Shown one piece after another: positions 8,390-15,580 of a stretch of DNA of 64,000 nucleotides. Both the position numbers and the translations under genes were made by a program. Origin of the DNA: Streptomyces sp. NBC_00690. Lineage in GTDB: Bacteria > Actinomycetota > Actinomycetes > Streptomycetales > Streptomycetaceae. Location: contig NZ_CP109009.1 of the NCBI RefSeq assembly GCF_036226685.1, positions 5,359,501 to 5,423,500 on the forward strand, given 5' to 3'. The notes beneath the pieces were generated by a model that saw nothing but the letters and a program-made list of their open reading frames with translations, did not search any database and was not told the origin of the DNA. Each line of letters opens with the position of its first letter. Position 1 is the first letter of the stretch.

Positions 8390-9259
8390 ATGCCCGAAGC
8401 GAGACCGAACGTCCACCGCAGGAGGCTCGGCTCGGCCCTGCGGTCTCTACGCCGCGCCGCCGGGCTTTCGATGGAAGAAGCCGCAGATCGTCTGGCACTC
8501 TCGGGCAAACCCACTCTCAGCAAGATCGAGAATGGCAAGCAGAGGGTTCAGGGGCTCGCCCTGACCGCGTTCCTTGAGGTCTACGGGGTGCGGGAGGAAG
8601 CGACCCGGCAGGCGATCAAGGCCATGGCCACTCTCGCGGCCAGCGGTCGGCGCACGAGCCTGCTCGACGAGTACCGCGAAGCCGTCGTGACCGAAGGGTT
8701 TGAGGAGTATCTGCACCTGGAGGAGCTGGCTTGTGCGACCGAGGGCTACCTCACGGTTGTCCCTGGCCTGCTCCAGACCGAGGACTACGCGCTCTCGATC
8801 GTGGAACGGAGTCAGGTGTGGCCTTCGCGGCGCGAGGTGGCCCGCTTCGTCGAGCTGAGGATGGCGCGCCAGGCCGCGCTTACTCGCGAGACGCCGCTCA
8901 CCTTCGCCTGCATTCTGGATGAAGCCGCCCTTCGGAGGGTCGTCGGAGGACGGGCAGTCATGAAAGCCCAACTCGAACGACTCCTCGAAGTGACCGAACA
9001 GCGCAACAATGTGGATGTGCGCGTCCTGCCGTTCGATGTTGGCGCCCACGCCAGTTCGGACGGCCCATTCCAGCTTCTACACTTCTCTGCGGGACCACCG
9101 GTCGTCGTGATCGAAGGCAAGACGAGATCGGTCTACCTGGAGGAGGCGGGAGACGTGGACCGGTATCGGTCTGCCCTCGACTCTCTGACTGAACAGACGC
9201 TCCCTGCGGACCAGACCCGTCGCTTCATCAGCGACTTGATCAAGGATTGCTACTCATGA
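8390..9259 (+). CDS. XRE-family regulator with DUF5753 domain
   Basis: A 289-residue protein. The N-terminal helix-turn-helix is at residues 12-65 (LRRAAGLSMEEAADRL...TLSKIENGKQRV). A DUF5753 effector domain follows from about 95 to 275, seen in GYLTVVPGLLQTEDYAL, VELRMARQAAL, DEAALRRVVGG and the C-terminal AGPPVVVIE. ATG 8390 is behind GGAGG. It overlaps the DUF397 gene by ATGA. In Streptomyces these pairs control development or antibiotic genes and have been compared with toxin-antitoxin systems. Finding one on a prophage next to a RiPP cassette suggests it controls cargo rather than phage immunity. Confidence 0.88.
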   Translation: MPEARPNVHRRRLGSALRSLRRAAGLSMEEAADRLALSGKPTLSKIENGKQRVQGLALTAFLEVYGVREEATRQAIKAMATLAASGRRTSLLDEYREAVVTEGFEEYLHLEELACATEGYLTVVPGLLQTEDYALSIVERSQVWPSRREVARFVELRMARQAALTRETPLTFACILDEAALRRVVGGRAVMKAQLERLLEVTEQRNNVDVRVLPFDVGAHASSDGPFQLLHFSAGPPVVVIEGKTRSVYLEEAGDVDRYRSALDSLTEQTLPADQTRRFISDLIKDCYS

Positions 9260-9477
9260 AAAAGCAGGTTGACCTGACCTCTGCCGACTGGGCCAAGAGT
9301 GAACTGAGCAACGGCGGCAACAATTGCCTGGAAGTCGCCTTCGTCGATGGCGTTGTGGCGCTGCGTGACTCCAAGGACGTCGGGGACCCCGATGCAAAGG
9401 TCCTGATCGTGTCCATGGAGGACTACCGGCTCTTTACGACGAGTGTGCGGGCGGGGCAGGCGACCCTTCTTCCCTGA
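9256..9477 (+). CDS. DUF397 protein
   Basis: A 73-residue DUF397 protein with the family pattern: AdWaKSELSNGGNNCLEVAF near the N-terminus, VALRDSKD in the middle and an acidic/hydrophobic end. The ATG lies in the stop of the XRE-DUF5753 gene. DUF397 partners are usually small modulators of the adjacent regulator. Family function is only partly known. Confidence 0.88.
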   Translation: MKKQVDLTSADWAKSELSNGGNNCLEVAFVDGVVALRDSKDVGDPDAKVLIVSMEDYRLFTTSVRAGQATLLP

Positions 9478-9500
9478 CCGCGCTACTGGAACTGCGCAAG

Positions 9501-9599
9501 CGCCCACTTTCCGTAGGAGAGTGGGCGTCGCCGGTTGGCGTCTTAGTGCCTACCGCCGACGACTCGCCCGATGGTCCGCGGGGCGCCGTCGACGGTAGG
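9501..9599. terminator. Two hairpins between accessory zone and phage early operon
   Basis: CGCCCACT pairs with AGTGGGCG (about 9503-9528), just after the DUF397 stop. A second inverted repeat pairs CCTACCGCCGACG with CGTCGACGGTAGG (9549-9599, one mismatch) around a long loop. They stand between the converging DUF397 and early operons and probably end both. Neither has a clean T-run. Confidence 0.5.
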
Positions 9600-9610
9600 G
9601 CTTCAGGGGC

Positions 9611-9997
9611 TCAGTCTCCTTCCTGCTCCAGCGACTCGTACCCGTCCACGTAGTCCCGCCCGGACAGCCAGCAGGCCATCTTCCCGATTCCCCGCTCCAG
9701 TCGGTACCGGACCGCTCGCCCCGTGATGCGGTCGCGGGCGGCGATCAGCTCGTCCGGCCAGTCGAGCGCGTACCGCAGGAACAGGGCGCGACGTTCGCCG
9801 CGCGACAGGGGACAGGACTTCCACGCTCGCCGGATATCTGCAAGGTGCGCGAAGAGGGCATCTGCGCTTCGTGGGTCGGTCGTCCCTTTCGGCATGTCGG
9901 CGTCCGGGGCAGTGGGGGAGCGGAGTCCGTACGCGGTCTCCGTGCTCCAGACGGCCGGCAGCAGGGTCTCGACGAGCCGACGATCGTACCCGCTCAC
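9611..9997 (-). CDS. Sigma-region-4-like small DNA-binding protein
   Basis: A 128-residue protein. GTG 9997 overlaps the previous stop (GTGA). LSRGERRALFLRYALDWPDELIAARDRITGRAVRYRLERGI resembles the helix-turn-helix of sigma factor region 4 (ERRALFLRY...). It could be a phage transcription regulator or a terminase-like DNA-binding protein. It is the last gene of the leftward early operon. Confidence 0.6.
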   Translation of the reverse strand: MSGYDRRLVETLLPAVWSTETAYGLRSPTAPDADMPKGTTDPRSADALFAHLADIRRAWKSCPLSRGERRALFLRYALDWPDELIAARDRITGRAVRYRLERGIGKMACWLSGRDYVDGYESLEQEGD

Positions 9998-10314
9998 AGG
10001 CGACCGCGCTCGGCTGCGTCGCAGGCCGCTTCGTACGAGGTGTGCCAGATACGGCGTGTGGCCTCGGTCTTCACGCGGTCGACGAGGTCGAGGACCAGGC
10101 GGTGGTAGAGGACGCCGAGCCCGAGGGAGGGTTCGGTGAGGCACTGGCTCACCATGTGCGGCTTCGTTGCCAGGATGATGAGCGCCTCCTGCCGGGCGTC
10201 CTCGTACTCCATGGTGAGCGTGTCCTCGTAGCCATCCGCGATTCGGCGGGCGGCCCGGCCCGCGAGCGCCGTCACCTCGGGCGTGAGAACCGTCCAGTCC
10301 GCGACATCGGTCAT
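9994..10314 (-). CDS. Small helical protein, possibly sigma-region-2-like
   Basis: A 106-residue protein (MTDVADWTVLTPEVTALAG). The segment TMEYEDARQEALIILAT is like the region-2 helix of sigma-like proteins (YEDARQEA), and the following gene is region-4-like. The two together may be halves of a split phage sigma-type regulator; this is an inference. It overlaps both neighbours by four bases. Confidence 0.55.
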   Translation of the reverse strand: MTDVADWTVLTPEVTALAGRAARRIADGYEDTLTMEYEDARQEALIILATKPHMVSQCLTEPSLGLGVLYHRLVLDLVDRVKTEATRRIWHTSYEAACDAAERGRL

Positions 10315-11507
10315 CGGACCACCTCCTTGACAGGGACCGAGCCGTCCTTCGTCACGGCAACCACCAGGCCGGGGGCGCCCGTGGTGCCCTTCGCGTGCCG
10401 CCACCACGTCGACTCGGACTCCATGGCCGGGGGCTGGATGAAGGTCCGCGGGCCGTCGGTGTCGACGTGTTCGTGGTGCAGATGTCCTGCGAGGAGCACG
10501 TCGGCCTGGTGCATCGCGGACTGCTTGTTGAATGCCTGGCCGCGCCACCACTCCCAGTGCTTGCCAGGCCGCCACTGATGGCCGTGGGCATGGGCCACGA
10601 CGGTGCCAGAGCAGTCGACGACGACGGTCAGTTCGTCGGAGTCCGGCACGAAGCACTCGACGTGCCCGTACACCTCCGGGGCCAGGGCGAGAGCGTCGCG
10701 AACCGCGACAAGGGCTTCCGTGTCGTGAGAGTCGTCGTAGCGGGTGATGCCCCGGCCGTTGAAGCGCACGGCTTCGCCGTGGTTGCCGGGTACGGCGGCC
10801 ATCGTGACTCGCCGGGCAAGGGGGGCCAGGGTCATGGCTGCGTGCAGCATGACCCTGCGGGCGAGGCGGATCTGTTCGGTGAGGGTGAGCGAGGTACGCC
10901 AGCTCTGCGCGCCCCCCTGGGACACGAACCCTTCGATGTGATCTCCGAGCCAGGCGACGTGCACGTGGCCGATGGAGAACCGGTCGCGGTAGACCTCCAA
11001 GAGGTCAGCCGCGCGGTTCAGGCAGTCGATCGTGCGCCGGAGAGTGCCGGCCGGGCCGTCGCCGTCCGCCTTGCCGAACTGCATGTCTCCGAGCGCGATC
11101 ACGAAGGTGTGGTCGCCGTCGGGAGGGCCTCCAACTGGCCAGCGGGGTATGTACGCCTCCACCGCGCTGATCAGCTCCGAGATGTCCTCCCGGTCTCCTT
11201 CCAGGGTGAGTGGGCGGCGAGTGAAGGAGAAGCGTGTGCTCAGGCCGATCTCGCCGTTCGGCATGGTCCACTCCGAGGAGCGGAAGCCCTTCACCTCCCA
11301 GTGCTCCGGGTCGAGGCCCTGCGATCGCAGGACGGTGGCCGCAGTGCCCTTGGGGTCCATCTCGGCAGGGCCTCGAACGGTGACCTCGGCCGCGTCCTCG
11401 GTGACCTCGATCTGTCGAGTGAAGTCGCGCTCGGGGTCGGTCTGGCGAGTTGGCGTGGAGGGGCCCACGGGCTTCGCGAGCAGGTCGTCGAGGAGGGTGT
11501 CACTCAA
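10311..11507 (-). CDS. Calcineurin-like metallophosphoesterase
   Basis: A 398-residue protein. The dimetal site motifs are present in order: GDMQ (about 142), GDHIEG (about 188), GNHGE (about 239), HAHGHQW (about 308) and AGHLHHEH (about 341). The N-terminal 130 residues are a phage-specific extension. In phages such enzymes sit with replication genes and may act as DNA exonucleases (SbcD-like) or nucleotide phosphatases. Substrate is unknown. Confidence 0.85.
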   Translation of the reverse strand: MSDTLLDDLLAKPVGPSTPTRQTDPERDFTRQIEVTEDAAEVTVRGPAEMDPKGTAATVLRSQGLDPEHWEVKGFRSSEWTMPNGEIGLSTRFSFTRRPLTLEGDREDISELISAVEAYIPRWPVGGPPDGDHTFVIALGDMQFGKADGDGPAGTLRRTIDCLNRAADLLEVYRDRFSIGHVHVAWLGDHIEGFVSQGGAQSWRTSLTLTEQIRLARRVMLHAAMTLAPLARRVTMAAVPGNHGEAVRFNGRGITRYDDSHDTEALVAVRDALALAPEVYGHVECFVPDSDELTVVVDCSGTVVAHAHGHQWRPGKHWEWWRGQAFNKQSAMHQADVLLAGHLHHEHVDTDGPRTFIQPPAMESESTWWRHAKGTTGAPGLVVAVTKDGSVPVKEVVR

Positions 11508-11722
11508 GCTTGCTTGCTCTCTTCCTGGCGCAGTCGGCGCCGGTACGTACGGATCGTGGATGCGGACACGCGGTGTCCGTAGCGGGCGAGAATCCAGACG
11601 AGATCCTCGGCCGCAGTGCCTTCGAGGAGGTGCCGCTCGAAGACGGCGCGCTCGTCAGGGTCGAGCGATTCCCATATGCCGAGGAGGCGGGGGCCGGGGC
11701 TTCCCGGCAGCGCGGCACTCAT
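11504..11722 (-). CDS. Small HTH-like protein
   Basis: A 72-residue protein (ESLDPDERAVFERHLLEGTAAEDLVWILARYGHRVSASTIRTYRRRL). The last 35 residues look like a helix-turn-helix for DNA binding (SASTIRTYRRRL recognition helix). It overlaps both flanking genes by ATGA. Role unknown; probably regulatory. Confidence 0.65.
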   Translation of the reverse strand: MSAALPGSPGPRLLGIWESLDPDERAVFERHLLEGTAAEDLVWILARYGHRVSASTIRTYRRRLRQEESKQA

Positions 11723-11970
11723 CGGCCCCATTTGGCGAGGTGATCGCGGTGCGCCTTGGCGAGAAGCCGCCGGGCGGTGTCCAGCGATCTCGGTTTGGCT
11801 TGGCGGGCAGCTCGTTCGGCTTGCTCCCTCGTCCACATGTAACCGCCGTGCCTACCTTGCAGGTGATTCCGTAGGGCGGCCCGTGCGGCTGCGAGGTCGC
11901 CGTCGATCGGCTGAATGTGGCCGCACCCTCGGCCGTCCATGAAGTCAGGGCAGGTCAGGGCCGTGCTCAT
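11719..11970 (-). CDS. Small Cys/His-containing phage protein
   Basis: An 83-residue protein starting MSTALTCPDFMDGRGCGHIQ. Cys7, Cys16 and His18 with a later His suggest a zinc site. The C-terminus is basic and helical (ERAARQAKPRSLDTARRLLAKAHRDHLAKW), possibly for nucleic-acid binding. ATG 11970 overlaps the primase stop. Confidence 0.6.
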   Translation of the reverse strand: MSTALTCPDFMDGRGCGHIQPIDGDLAAARAALRNHLQGRHGGYMWTREQAERAARQAKPRSLDTARRLLAKAHRDHLAKWGR

Positions 11971-12680
11971 GCCACCTCCCTGTCGAGGCGGTTGGCGCCC
12001 GAGGTGGTGGTGAGCGCTCCCGCCTCGGCCAGGGCGAGGAGGGCCGGAGCACCCTCTTGCTGGTAGGTCTCGGACACATCGCCGAGCCGCAGCCGGATAC
12101 TGCGAGACGATCGTGGAAGCGACCGGCACACCTTCGAGGCGAACTCGGCACCCGCGTCGTCGGGATCTCCCCAGACGCGCACGCGGGAGAACCCGGCGAG
12201 CATTCGGCGATGCCGGCCGAGCCACAGAGCGGCGCCGGGGACGGCGACGGCATGGAGGCCGATCATTCGCAGGACGACGGCGTCGAGTTCGCCCTCGGTC
12301 ACGTCGATGGTGTCTCCGGCGCGGTGTACGTCGGCGATGCCGTAGAGCCTTGGCGGATCGTCCTTGATGGAGTTGTACTTGCCGTGGAAGTGCGCCCGGT
12401 GGTCGTGGTCCTCCAGGCAGCGAAATCGCAGCGTGAGGACTCGGCCGTCGTGACCGATGTATGGGATGGCAAGCATTCCGCGGAAACGCTCATGGCCGGG
12501 GAAGGGGATGTCAGCGACGACGCCAAGCCGGTGTATAGCCGCCTGATCGCGGCCTATTCCTCGGTCGAGCAGATACCGTGCGGCTTCCCGCGTAAGAGCT
12601 TCCTGATAGCTCGCCGTTGCTTCCTCCATCATCTCGCGCTGCGAGTCCGAGAGAGGCTGCAAGGGACTTCGCTCCGACAA
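11967..12680 (-). CDS. Primase, TOPRIM half
   Basis: A 237-residue frame (TTG 12680; ATG at about 12632 is an alternative). It covers the catalytic part of a DnaG-type phage primase: AARYLLDRGI, GMLAIPYIGHDGRVLTLRFR, then TOPRIM acidic motifs VTEGELDAVVL (Glu) and VWGDPDDAGAEFA (Asp-x-Asp). It lacks the zinc finger, which lies in the overlapping upstream frame (12511-12945). The 170-base overlap and the domain boundary falling in it suggest one protein split by a +1 frame change. Confidence 0.8.
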   Translation of the reverse strand: MSERSPLQPLSDSQREMMEEATASYQEALTREAARYLLDRGIGRDQAAIHRLGVVADIPFPGHERFRGMLAIPYIGHDGRVLTLRFRCLEDHDHRAHFHGKYNSIKDDPPRLYGIADVHRAGDTIDVTEGELDAVVLRMIGLHAVAVPGAALWLGRHRRMLAGFSRVRVWGDPDDAGAEFASKVCRSLPRSSRSIRLRLGDVSETYQQEGAPALLALAEAGALTTTSGANRLDREVA

Positions 12681-12945
12681 AGGTGATCTCTTTCTGGTTC
12701 ACGACGGTTTCATAGCGGATGATGAACTCGTACACGTCCCCTCCGGCGCCACAGGAGTGACATTTCCAGAGCTGTCGGTTGAGGTTGTACGAGAATGACG
12801 GCGTGCCGTCCTCATGGAAGGGGCAGCACGCCATCCCGATGGCTCGTTCCGGGTTGAAGTCGAGCCCGTAGTGCTCGTAGGCGGCCTCCAGCAGAGGCTT
12901 CTCGTCGGCTGGCGCTCTGTCGTGGTCAACGCGGGTGTACTTCAC
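12511..12945 (-). CDS. Primase, CHC2 zinc-finger half
   Basis: DnaG-type zinc-binding domain: CCPFHEDGTPSFSYN...WKCHSCGAGGDVYEFI (Cys-Cys/His and Cys-x2-Cys ligands), then KSLAASLGL. After that the frame continues about 45 residues in arginine/serine-rich sequence of low coding quality, while the neighbouring frame takes up primase homology. GTG 12945 overlaps the upstream stop by GTGA; ATG 12957 is also possible. It recognises template and primes DNA synthesis together with the TOPRIM half. Confidence 0.78.
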   Translation of the reverse strand: MKYTRVDHDRAPADEKPLLEAAYEHYGLDFNPERAIGMACCPFHEDGTPSFSYNLNRQLWKCHSCGAGGDVYEFIIRYETVVNQKEITFVGAKSLAASLGLAARDDGGSNGELSGSSYAGSRTVSARPRNRPRSGGYTPAWRRR

Positions 12946-13139
12946 GGGAGCATCCAATCCAGGTCGGCAATGGGAACCTGGTATAGCTCCTCGACAGCCA
13001 TCATCAGCGGCCCGTCGAATTCAGGGTCATTGAGGCAGTCGAGGAATGCCTCGAAAGCCCAATCGGGAGCGTCTAGCTGACACCCCCCGATGTTCGTCAC
13101 CGAGGGGGTCTTTCGGTCTCGTGTGAGAATTCTGATCAT
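12942..13139 (-). CDS. Small acidic phage protein
   Basis: A 65-residue protein (MIRILTRDRKTPSVTNIGG) with an acidic, hydrophobic C-terminus (EAFLDCLNDPEFDGPLMMAVEELYQV). The ATG lies in the stop of the nuclease gene. Unknown function; sits between nuclease and primase, so probably a replication accessory. Confidence 0.6.
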   Translation of the reverse strand: MIRILTRDRKTPSVTNIGGCQLDAPDWAFEAFLDCLNDPEFDGPLMMAVEELYQVPIADLDWMLP

Positions 13140-13510
13140 TCGGGGTCCAGGTCGAAATACTCTTCGACCGTAGTGAGGACGAAAGCCTTCCTCCAGCTCT
13201 TTCCGCGACGCTTGACCACGACGATGGACTCTACGATTTCAGGGTCTATCCCACGGTGCTTGGAAAAGTTTTCCCGCTCGCGCATTGCCTCGTCAAGAAA
13301 AGGCCCCGGCTCGAACTTCGCATTCTTGGCCTCGATGAGCAGGAAGGCGCCGTCCGCTTCCCGAATGACGAGGTCTCCCTCGTCTTCCGCCCCGGCCAGG
13401 CGCAGGCTCTCGACGTCCTCTCCAGCGGCCCGCAGCCCCTCCCGGAGGTCCGTCTCCCACTGGGCGCCCTTGCGCCGGTTCGACCGGTTGCGGCTTGTCA
13501 CGTTAGTCAC
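13136..13510 (-). CDS. Holliday-junction-resolvase-like PD-(D/E)XK nuclease
   Basis: A 124-residue protein with the archaeal Hjc/VRR type active-site order. It has RRKGAQWETDL (Glu), GAEDEGDLVI (Asp) and FLLIEAKNAK (Glu-x-Lys), within the first 65 residues. It likely resolves recombination or replication intermediates. The start region coincides with a copy of the phage operator (13505-13520). Confidence 0.75.
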   Translation of the reverse strand: MTNVTSRNRSNRRKGAQWETDLREGLRAAGEDVESLRLAGAEDEGDLVIREADGAFLLIEAKNAKFEPGPFLDEAMRERENFSKHRGIDPEIVESIVVVKRRGKSWRKAFVLTTVEEYFDLDPE

Positions 13511-13520
13511 AGGTTGACAC
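13505..13520 (-). promoter_or_regulatory. 16-bp operator/stoperator copy
   Basis: Plus-strand AGTCACAGGTTGACAC, so the minus strand reads GTGTCAACCTGTGACT along transcription. It overlaps the start codon region of the nuclease gene. No -10 box lies at the 18-base spacing used by the early promoters, so it is scored as a stoperator. Confidence 0.65.
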
Positions 13521-13553
13521 CTTGTCTCGAAATAATGCCCGCACTTGCGGGCG

Positions 13554-13569
13554 AGTTACATGTTAACAG
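13554..13569 (-). promoter_or_regulatory. 16-bp operator/stoperator copy
   Basis: Plus-strand AGTTACATGTTAACAG, in the gap between helicase stop and nuclease start, 34 bases from the previous copy. Same orientation relative to transcription as the other internal copies. Confidence 0.65.
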
Positions 13570-13570
13570 G

Positions 13571-14437
13571 CTAAGCGGCGTCGAGGATCTTCGTGGGGGA
13601 CCAAGGCCGCGTCGGCGACGCGGCGGGTACCAGCTTCTCCAGCCTGGAGAACTGAGTGATCTCCGGGTGACAGCGCATGGTCGCGTAGCGTTTCCCTGTC
13701 GGGTCGCACGGGCCCATCCTTTGCTTGATCACGGCCACCCGGTACTCGTGCGAGGTCGGGTCAAGGGCCACGCTCAAGCTCAGCTCAGGCTTTTCGCTGA
13801 GCCCACCTTTGACCTGGTCGCGGGATGGCGGAGCCCACGGATCACTCTTGGCCTCCCACGACTTGTCGGAAGCGTGATGCAGAACGATCACCGTGGCACC
13901 GGTCGCGCGGGCCAGCTCGGTCAGTCCGCTCATCACAGCCATCTGTGCGGTGTAGTCCGACTCGGCCTCGGCGAAGTCCATGAGGTTGTCGCAGACAACG
14001 ACCTGGGGGAACGCGTCCCACAGCTCGACGTGGGCCTCCAGCTCCTCGTCGATGGCCTCCCAGGTGATCGGGCTGCCGAACGCGAGCGTCAAAGGGATGC
14101 CGCTGAGCGCGTCGATGTAGTGGGCGCGGTGTCGGCCGCCGGCCGCCATCCCTGCCTCCACCATCGCGGTCGTGTCGCCTGTCATCATTGAGGCGAGTCG
14201 GGAGCTGGCTGTGAATGCGCTCATGTCCGCGCTGAGGTACAGCGTGGGCAAGCGCATCTGAGTGACCCAGTAGAGGGCGAAGCCGCTTTTCTGCGTGCCG
14301 CTTCTCCCCGCGATCATCACCACCTCTCCATGGCGAGGGCGACAGCCCAGGCCGTACAGCGCCTCGAAGGCGGGGACCCGGGGCAGCTCCTTGCCGCTTT
14401 CCGCGTTCATCGTGAGCGATCTTGCTGGGGTAAGCAG
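13571..14437 (-). CDS. DnaB/RepA-like replicative helicase ATPase
   Basis: An AAA_25/RecA-fold ATPase. The Walker A-like loop is MIAGRSGTQKSG, the Walker B VVVCDNLMDF, and the downstream sensor is VIVLHHASDK. It probably unwinds DNA with the adjacent primase. The first ATG is 14410 (279 residues). However, the residues just before it (LLTPARSLT) match the usual N-terminus of this family, and a CTG at 14437 sits six bases after AAGGAG. I therefore start at CTG (288 residues) with moderate certainty. Confidence 0.8.
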   Translation of the reverse strand: MLTPARSLTMNAESGKELPRVPAFEALYGLGCRPRHGEVVMIAGRSGTQKSGFALYWVTQMRLPTLYLSADMSAFTASSRLASMMTGDTTAMVEAGMAAGGRHRAHYIDALSGIPLTLAFGSPITWEAIDEELEAHVELWDAFPQVVVCDNLMDFAEAESDYTAQMAVMSGLTELARATGATVIVLHHASDKSWEAKSDPWAPPSRDQVKGGLSEKPELSLSVALDPTSHEYRVAVIKQRMGPCDPTGKRYATMRCHPEITQFSRLEKLVPAASPTRPWSPTKILDAA

Positions 14438-14456
14438 GGGATTCTCCTTACAGGGA

Positions 14457-14485
14457 GGGGCGGGCCGCGGACGGCGGCCCGCCCC
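14457..14485 (-). terminator. Strong hairpin between early genes
   Basis: GGGGCGGGCCGC (14457-14468) pairs perfectly with GCGGCCCGCCCC (14474-14485) over a five-base loop. There is no T-run, so it may attenuate or protect mRNA rather than fully terminate before the helicase. Confidence 0.6.
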
Positions 14486-14499
14486 GTCTATCCAGTCGT

Positions 14500-14937
14500 T
14501 CAGTCGAAGGCGGGCGCGGTCGCCGCGGCCTGCGTCACAGCGCTCTCGCGACGGGTGGCGTAGTCGATGACCTTCTGGCGCACGGCTGCGTCGTTCACGG
14601 GCCTCCACACCCACGCGGGGTGGGACCCCGGACGCTTCGGCGGAATCTGGTCGACCGTAACGATGGTCGCGGCGCCGACCATGCCTTCCAGGTCACGAGC
14701 GAGGAGTGTCTGCTCAACTCGCGTGGACGCGTTGATCTCGGGGGCGAGGGCGTCGAGAGCCTCGCGGTCCTTGAACACGGAGATCGTGCACAGCGCCGAG
14801 TCCTTCGGGCCGTTGGGGGTGGGGCGCTGGCGCTCGAAGTCGGCGACCTCGACCAGGATGGCCGGGGCGCCCTGGTGGTCGACGGGCTTGAACCAGCCGC
14901 CACCGACGGTGGGGATGTCCTTGAAGGTGAGGGTCAA
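14500..14937 (-). CDS. Phage early protein, possibly ssDNA-binding-like
   Basis: A 145-residue protein beginning at TTG 14937, eight bases after AAGGAG. Beta-rich N-terminal half (GGGWFKPVDHQGAPAILVEVADFER) and C-terminal Ala-rich tail ending APAFD. The acidic/hydrophobic tip recalls single-strand-binding proteins, and the position before the helicase fits. The fold is not certain. Confidence 0.6.
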   Translation of the reverse strand: MTLTFKDIPTVGGGWFKPVDHQGAPAILVEVADFERQRPTPNGPKDSALCTISVFKDREALDALAPEINASTRVEQTLLARDLEGMVGAATIVTVDQIPPKRPGSHPAWVWRPVNDAAVRQKVIDYATRRESAVTQAAATAPAFD

Positions 14938-14954
14938 AGGTTTGTCTCCTTGGG

Positions 14955-15089
14955 TTATTCGTTTGAGGGACGGGCGGCAACCCGCTCTGGGGCGAGATGG
15001 CGCTGGCGAACGGTCGCGCCCCGGGCCCAGATCGAGGCCGCGAGCCAGGTCGCGGCGAAGGCCACAGGCAGGGCGGGATGGCGGATCAC
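14955..15089 (-). CDS. Small membrane-like peptide, 44 residues
   Basis: A short frame with a clean GTGA overlap: GTG 15089 lies in the stop of the upstream gene. One hydrophobic stretch (LPVAFAATWLAASIWARG) precedes a basic tail ending RPSNE. Coding character and coupling support it, but it is short. Confidence 0.5.
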   Translation of the reverse strand: MIRHPALPVAFAATWLAASIWARGATVRQRHLAPERVAARPSNE

Positions 15090-15535
15090 GTGAGGGCTCG
15101 CCCCTTGGCCTTGTAGGCGGCCATCACCGACGGTTCTGCGAACGCCGCCTGGTTCGCGGCCCAGAGTCGCTGGAGGTCAGCGACGCTCTTCTGACGCTCG
15201 ATCTCGGCGACGATCCAGGCGCTTCCGCTGGAGGGCGCGGACTCCTGGGCCTGGTTCCAGGGGTCCTCTTTCCCTTCCGGGTCGGCGGGGGCTTCGGGCG
15301 GGACGATCCGACCGCCGAGAATGCCGGCGATATCCCCCGTCCCGTGCGCGATGCTGGTTGCCTCGACGATCAGCTCTGAGAGTGTCAGGTTAGTTACATG
15401 TTGACATTCGAAGCCAAAGAAGTCGATGATCTGGGCGCGCACATCTGCCGGTGGGCCATGAAAGGCGACCTGCGTGTCCTGGTAGCTCTGGCCGTACTTG
15501 ATGGTCACGCTCACGCCGTGGTGCTGCTGACTCAC
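15086..15535 (-). CDS. Phage early protein of unknown function
   Basis: A 149-residue protein (MSQQHHGVSVTIKYGQSYQDTQVAFHGPPADVRAQIIDFFG). The first half resembles a short beta/alpha domain and the C-terminal half is a helix (WIVAEIERQKSVADLQRLWAANQ) typical of RecT- or SSB-adjacent phage proteins. A copy of the phage operator lies inside the coding region (15392-15407). Confidence 0.65.
   Translation of the reverse strand: MSQQHHGVSVTIKYGQSYQDTQVAFHGPPADVRAQIIDFFGFECQHVTNLTLSELIVEATSIAHGTGDIAGILGGRIVPPEAPADPEGKEDPWNQAQESAPSSGSAWIVAEIERQKSVADLQRLWAANQAAFAEPSVMAAYKAKGRALT
15392..15407 (-). promoter_or_regulatory. 16-bp operator/stoperator copy, intragenic
   Basis: Plus-strand AGTTACATGTTGACAT, within the gene 15086-15535, encoding part of CQHVTN. 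It matches the consensus at all but the last base and keeps the fixed orientation. Confidence 0.6.
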
Positions 15536-15553
15536 TCGCTCCCTCTCTCTGCT

Positions 15554-15569
15554 AGTTACATGTTAACAC
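15554..15569 (-). promoter_or_regulatory. 16-bp operator/stoperator copy
   Basis: Plus-strand AGTTACATGTTAACAC, in the 45-base gap between the nuclease stop (15581) and the next gene start (15535). Confidence 0.7.
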
Positions 15570-15580
15570 TTGTGGCGCGG

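Noticed and set aside
9994-10656. Long versions of several minus-strand frames (e.g. start at 10656)
   Set aside because: The extra N-terminal residues overlap well-supported genes and are arginine-rich; the four-base overlap starts are better.
13514-13540. Promoters at the internal operators, because each contains TTGACA on one strand
   Set aside because: At 13505 and 37384 no -10 box occurs at the 18-base spacing of PL and PR, and the implied direction runs against the local genes. They fit stoperators better.
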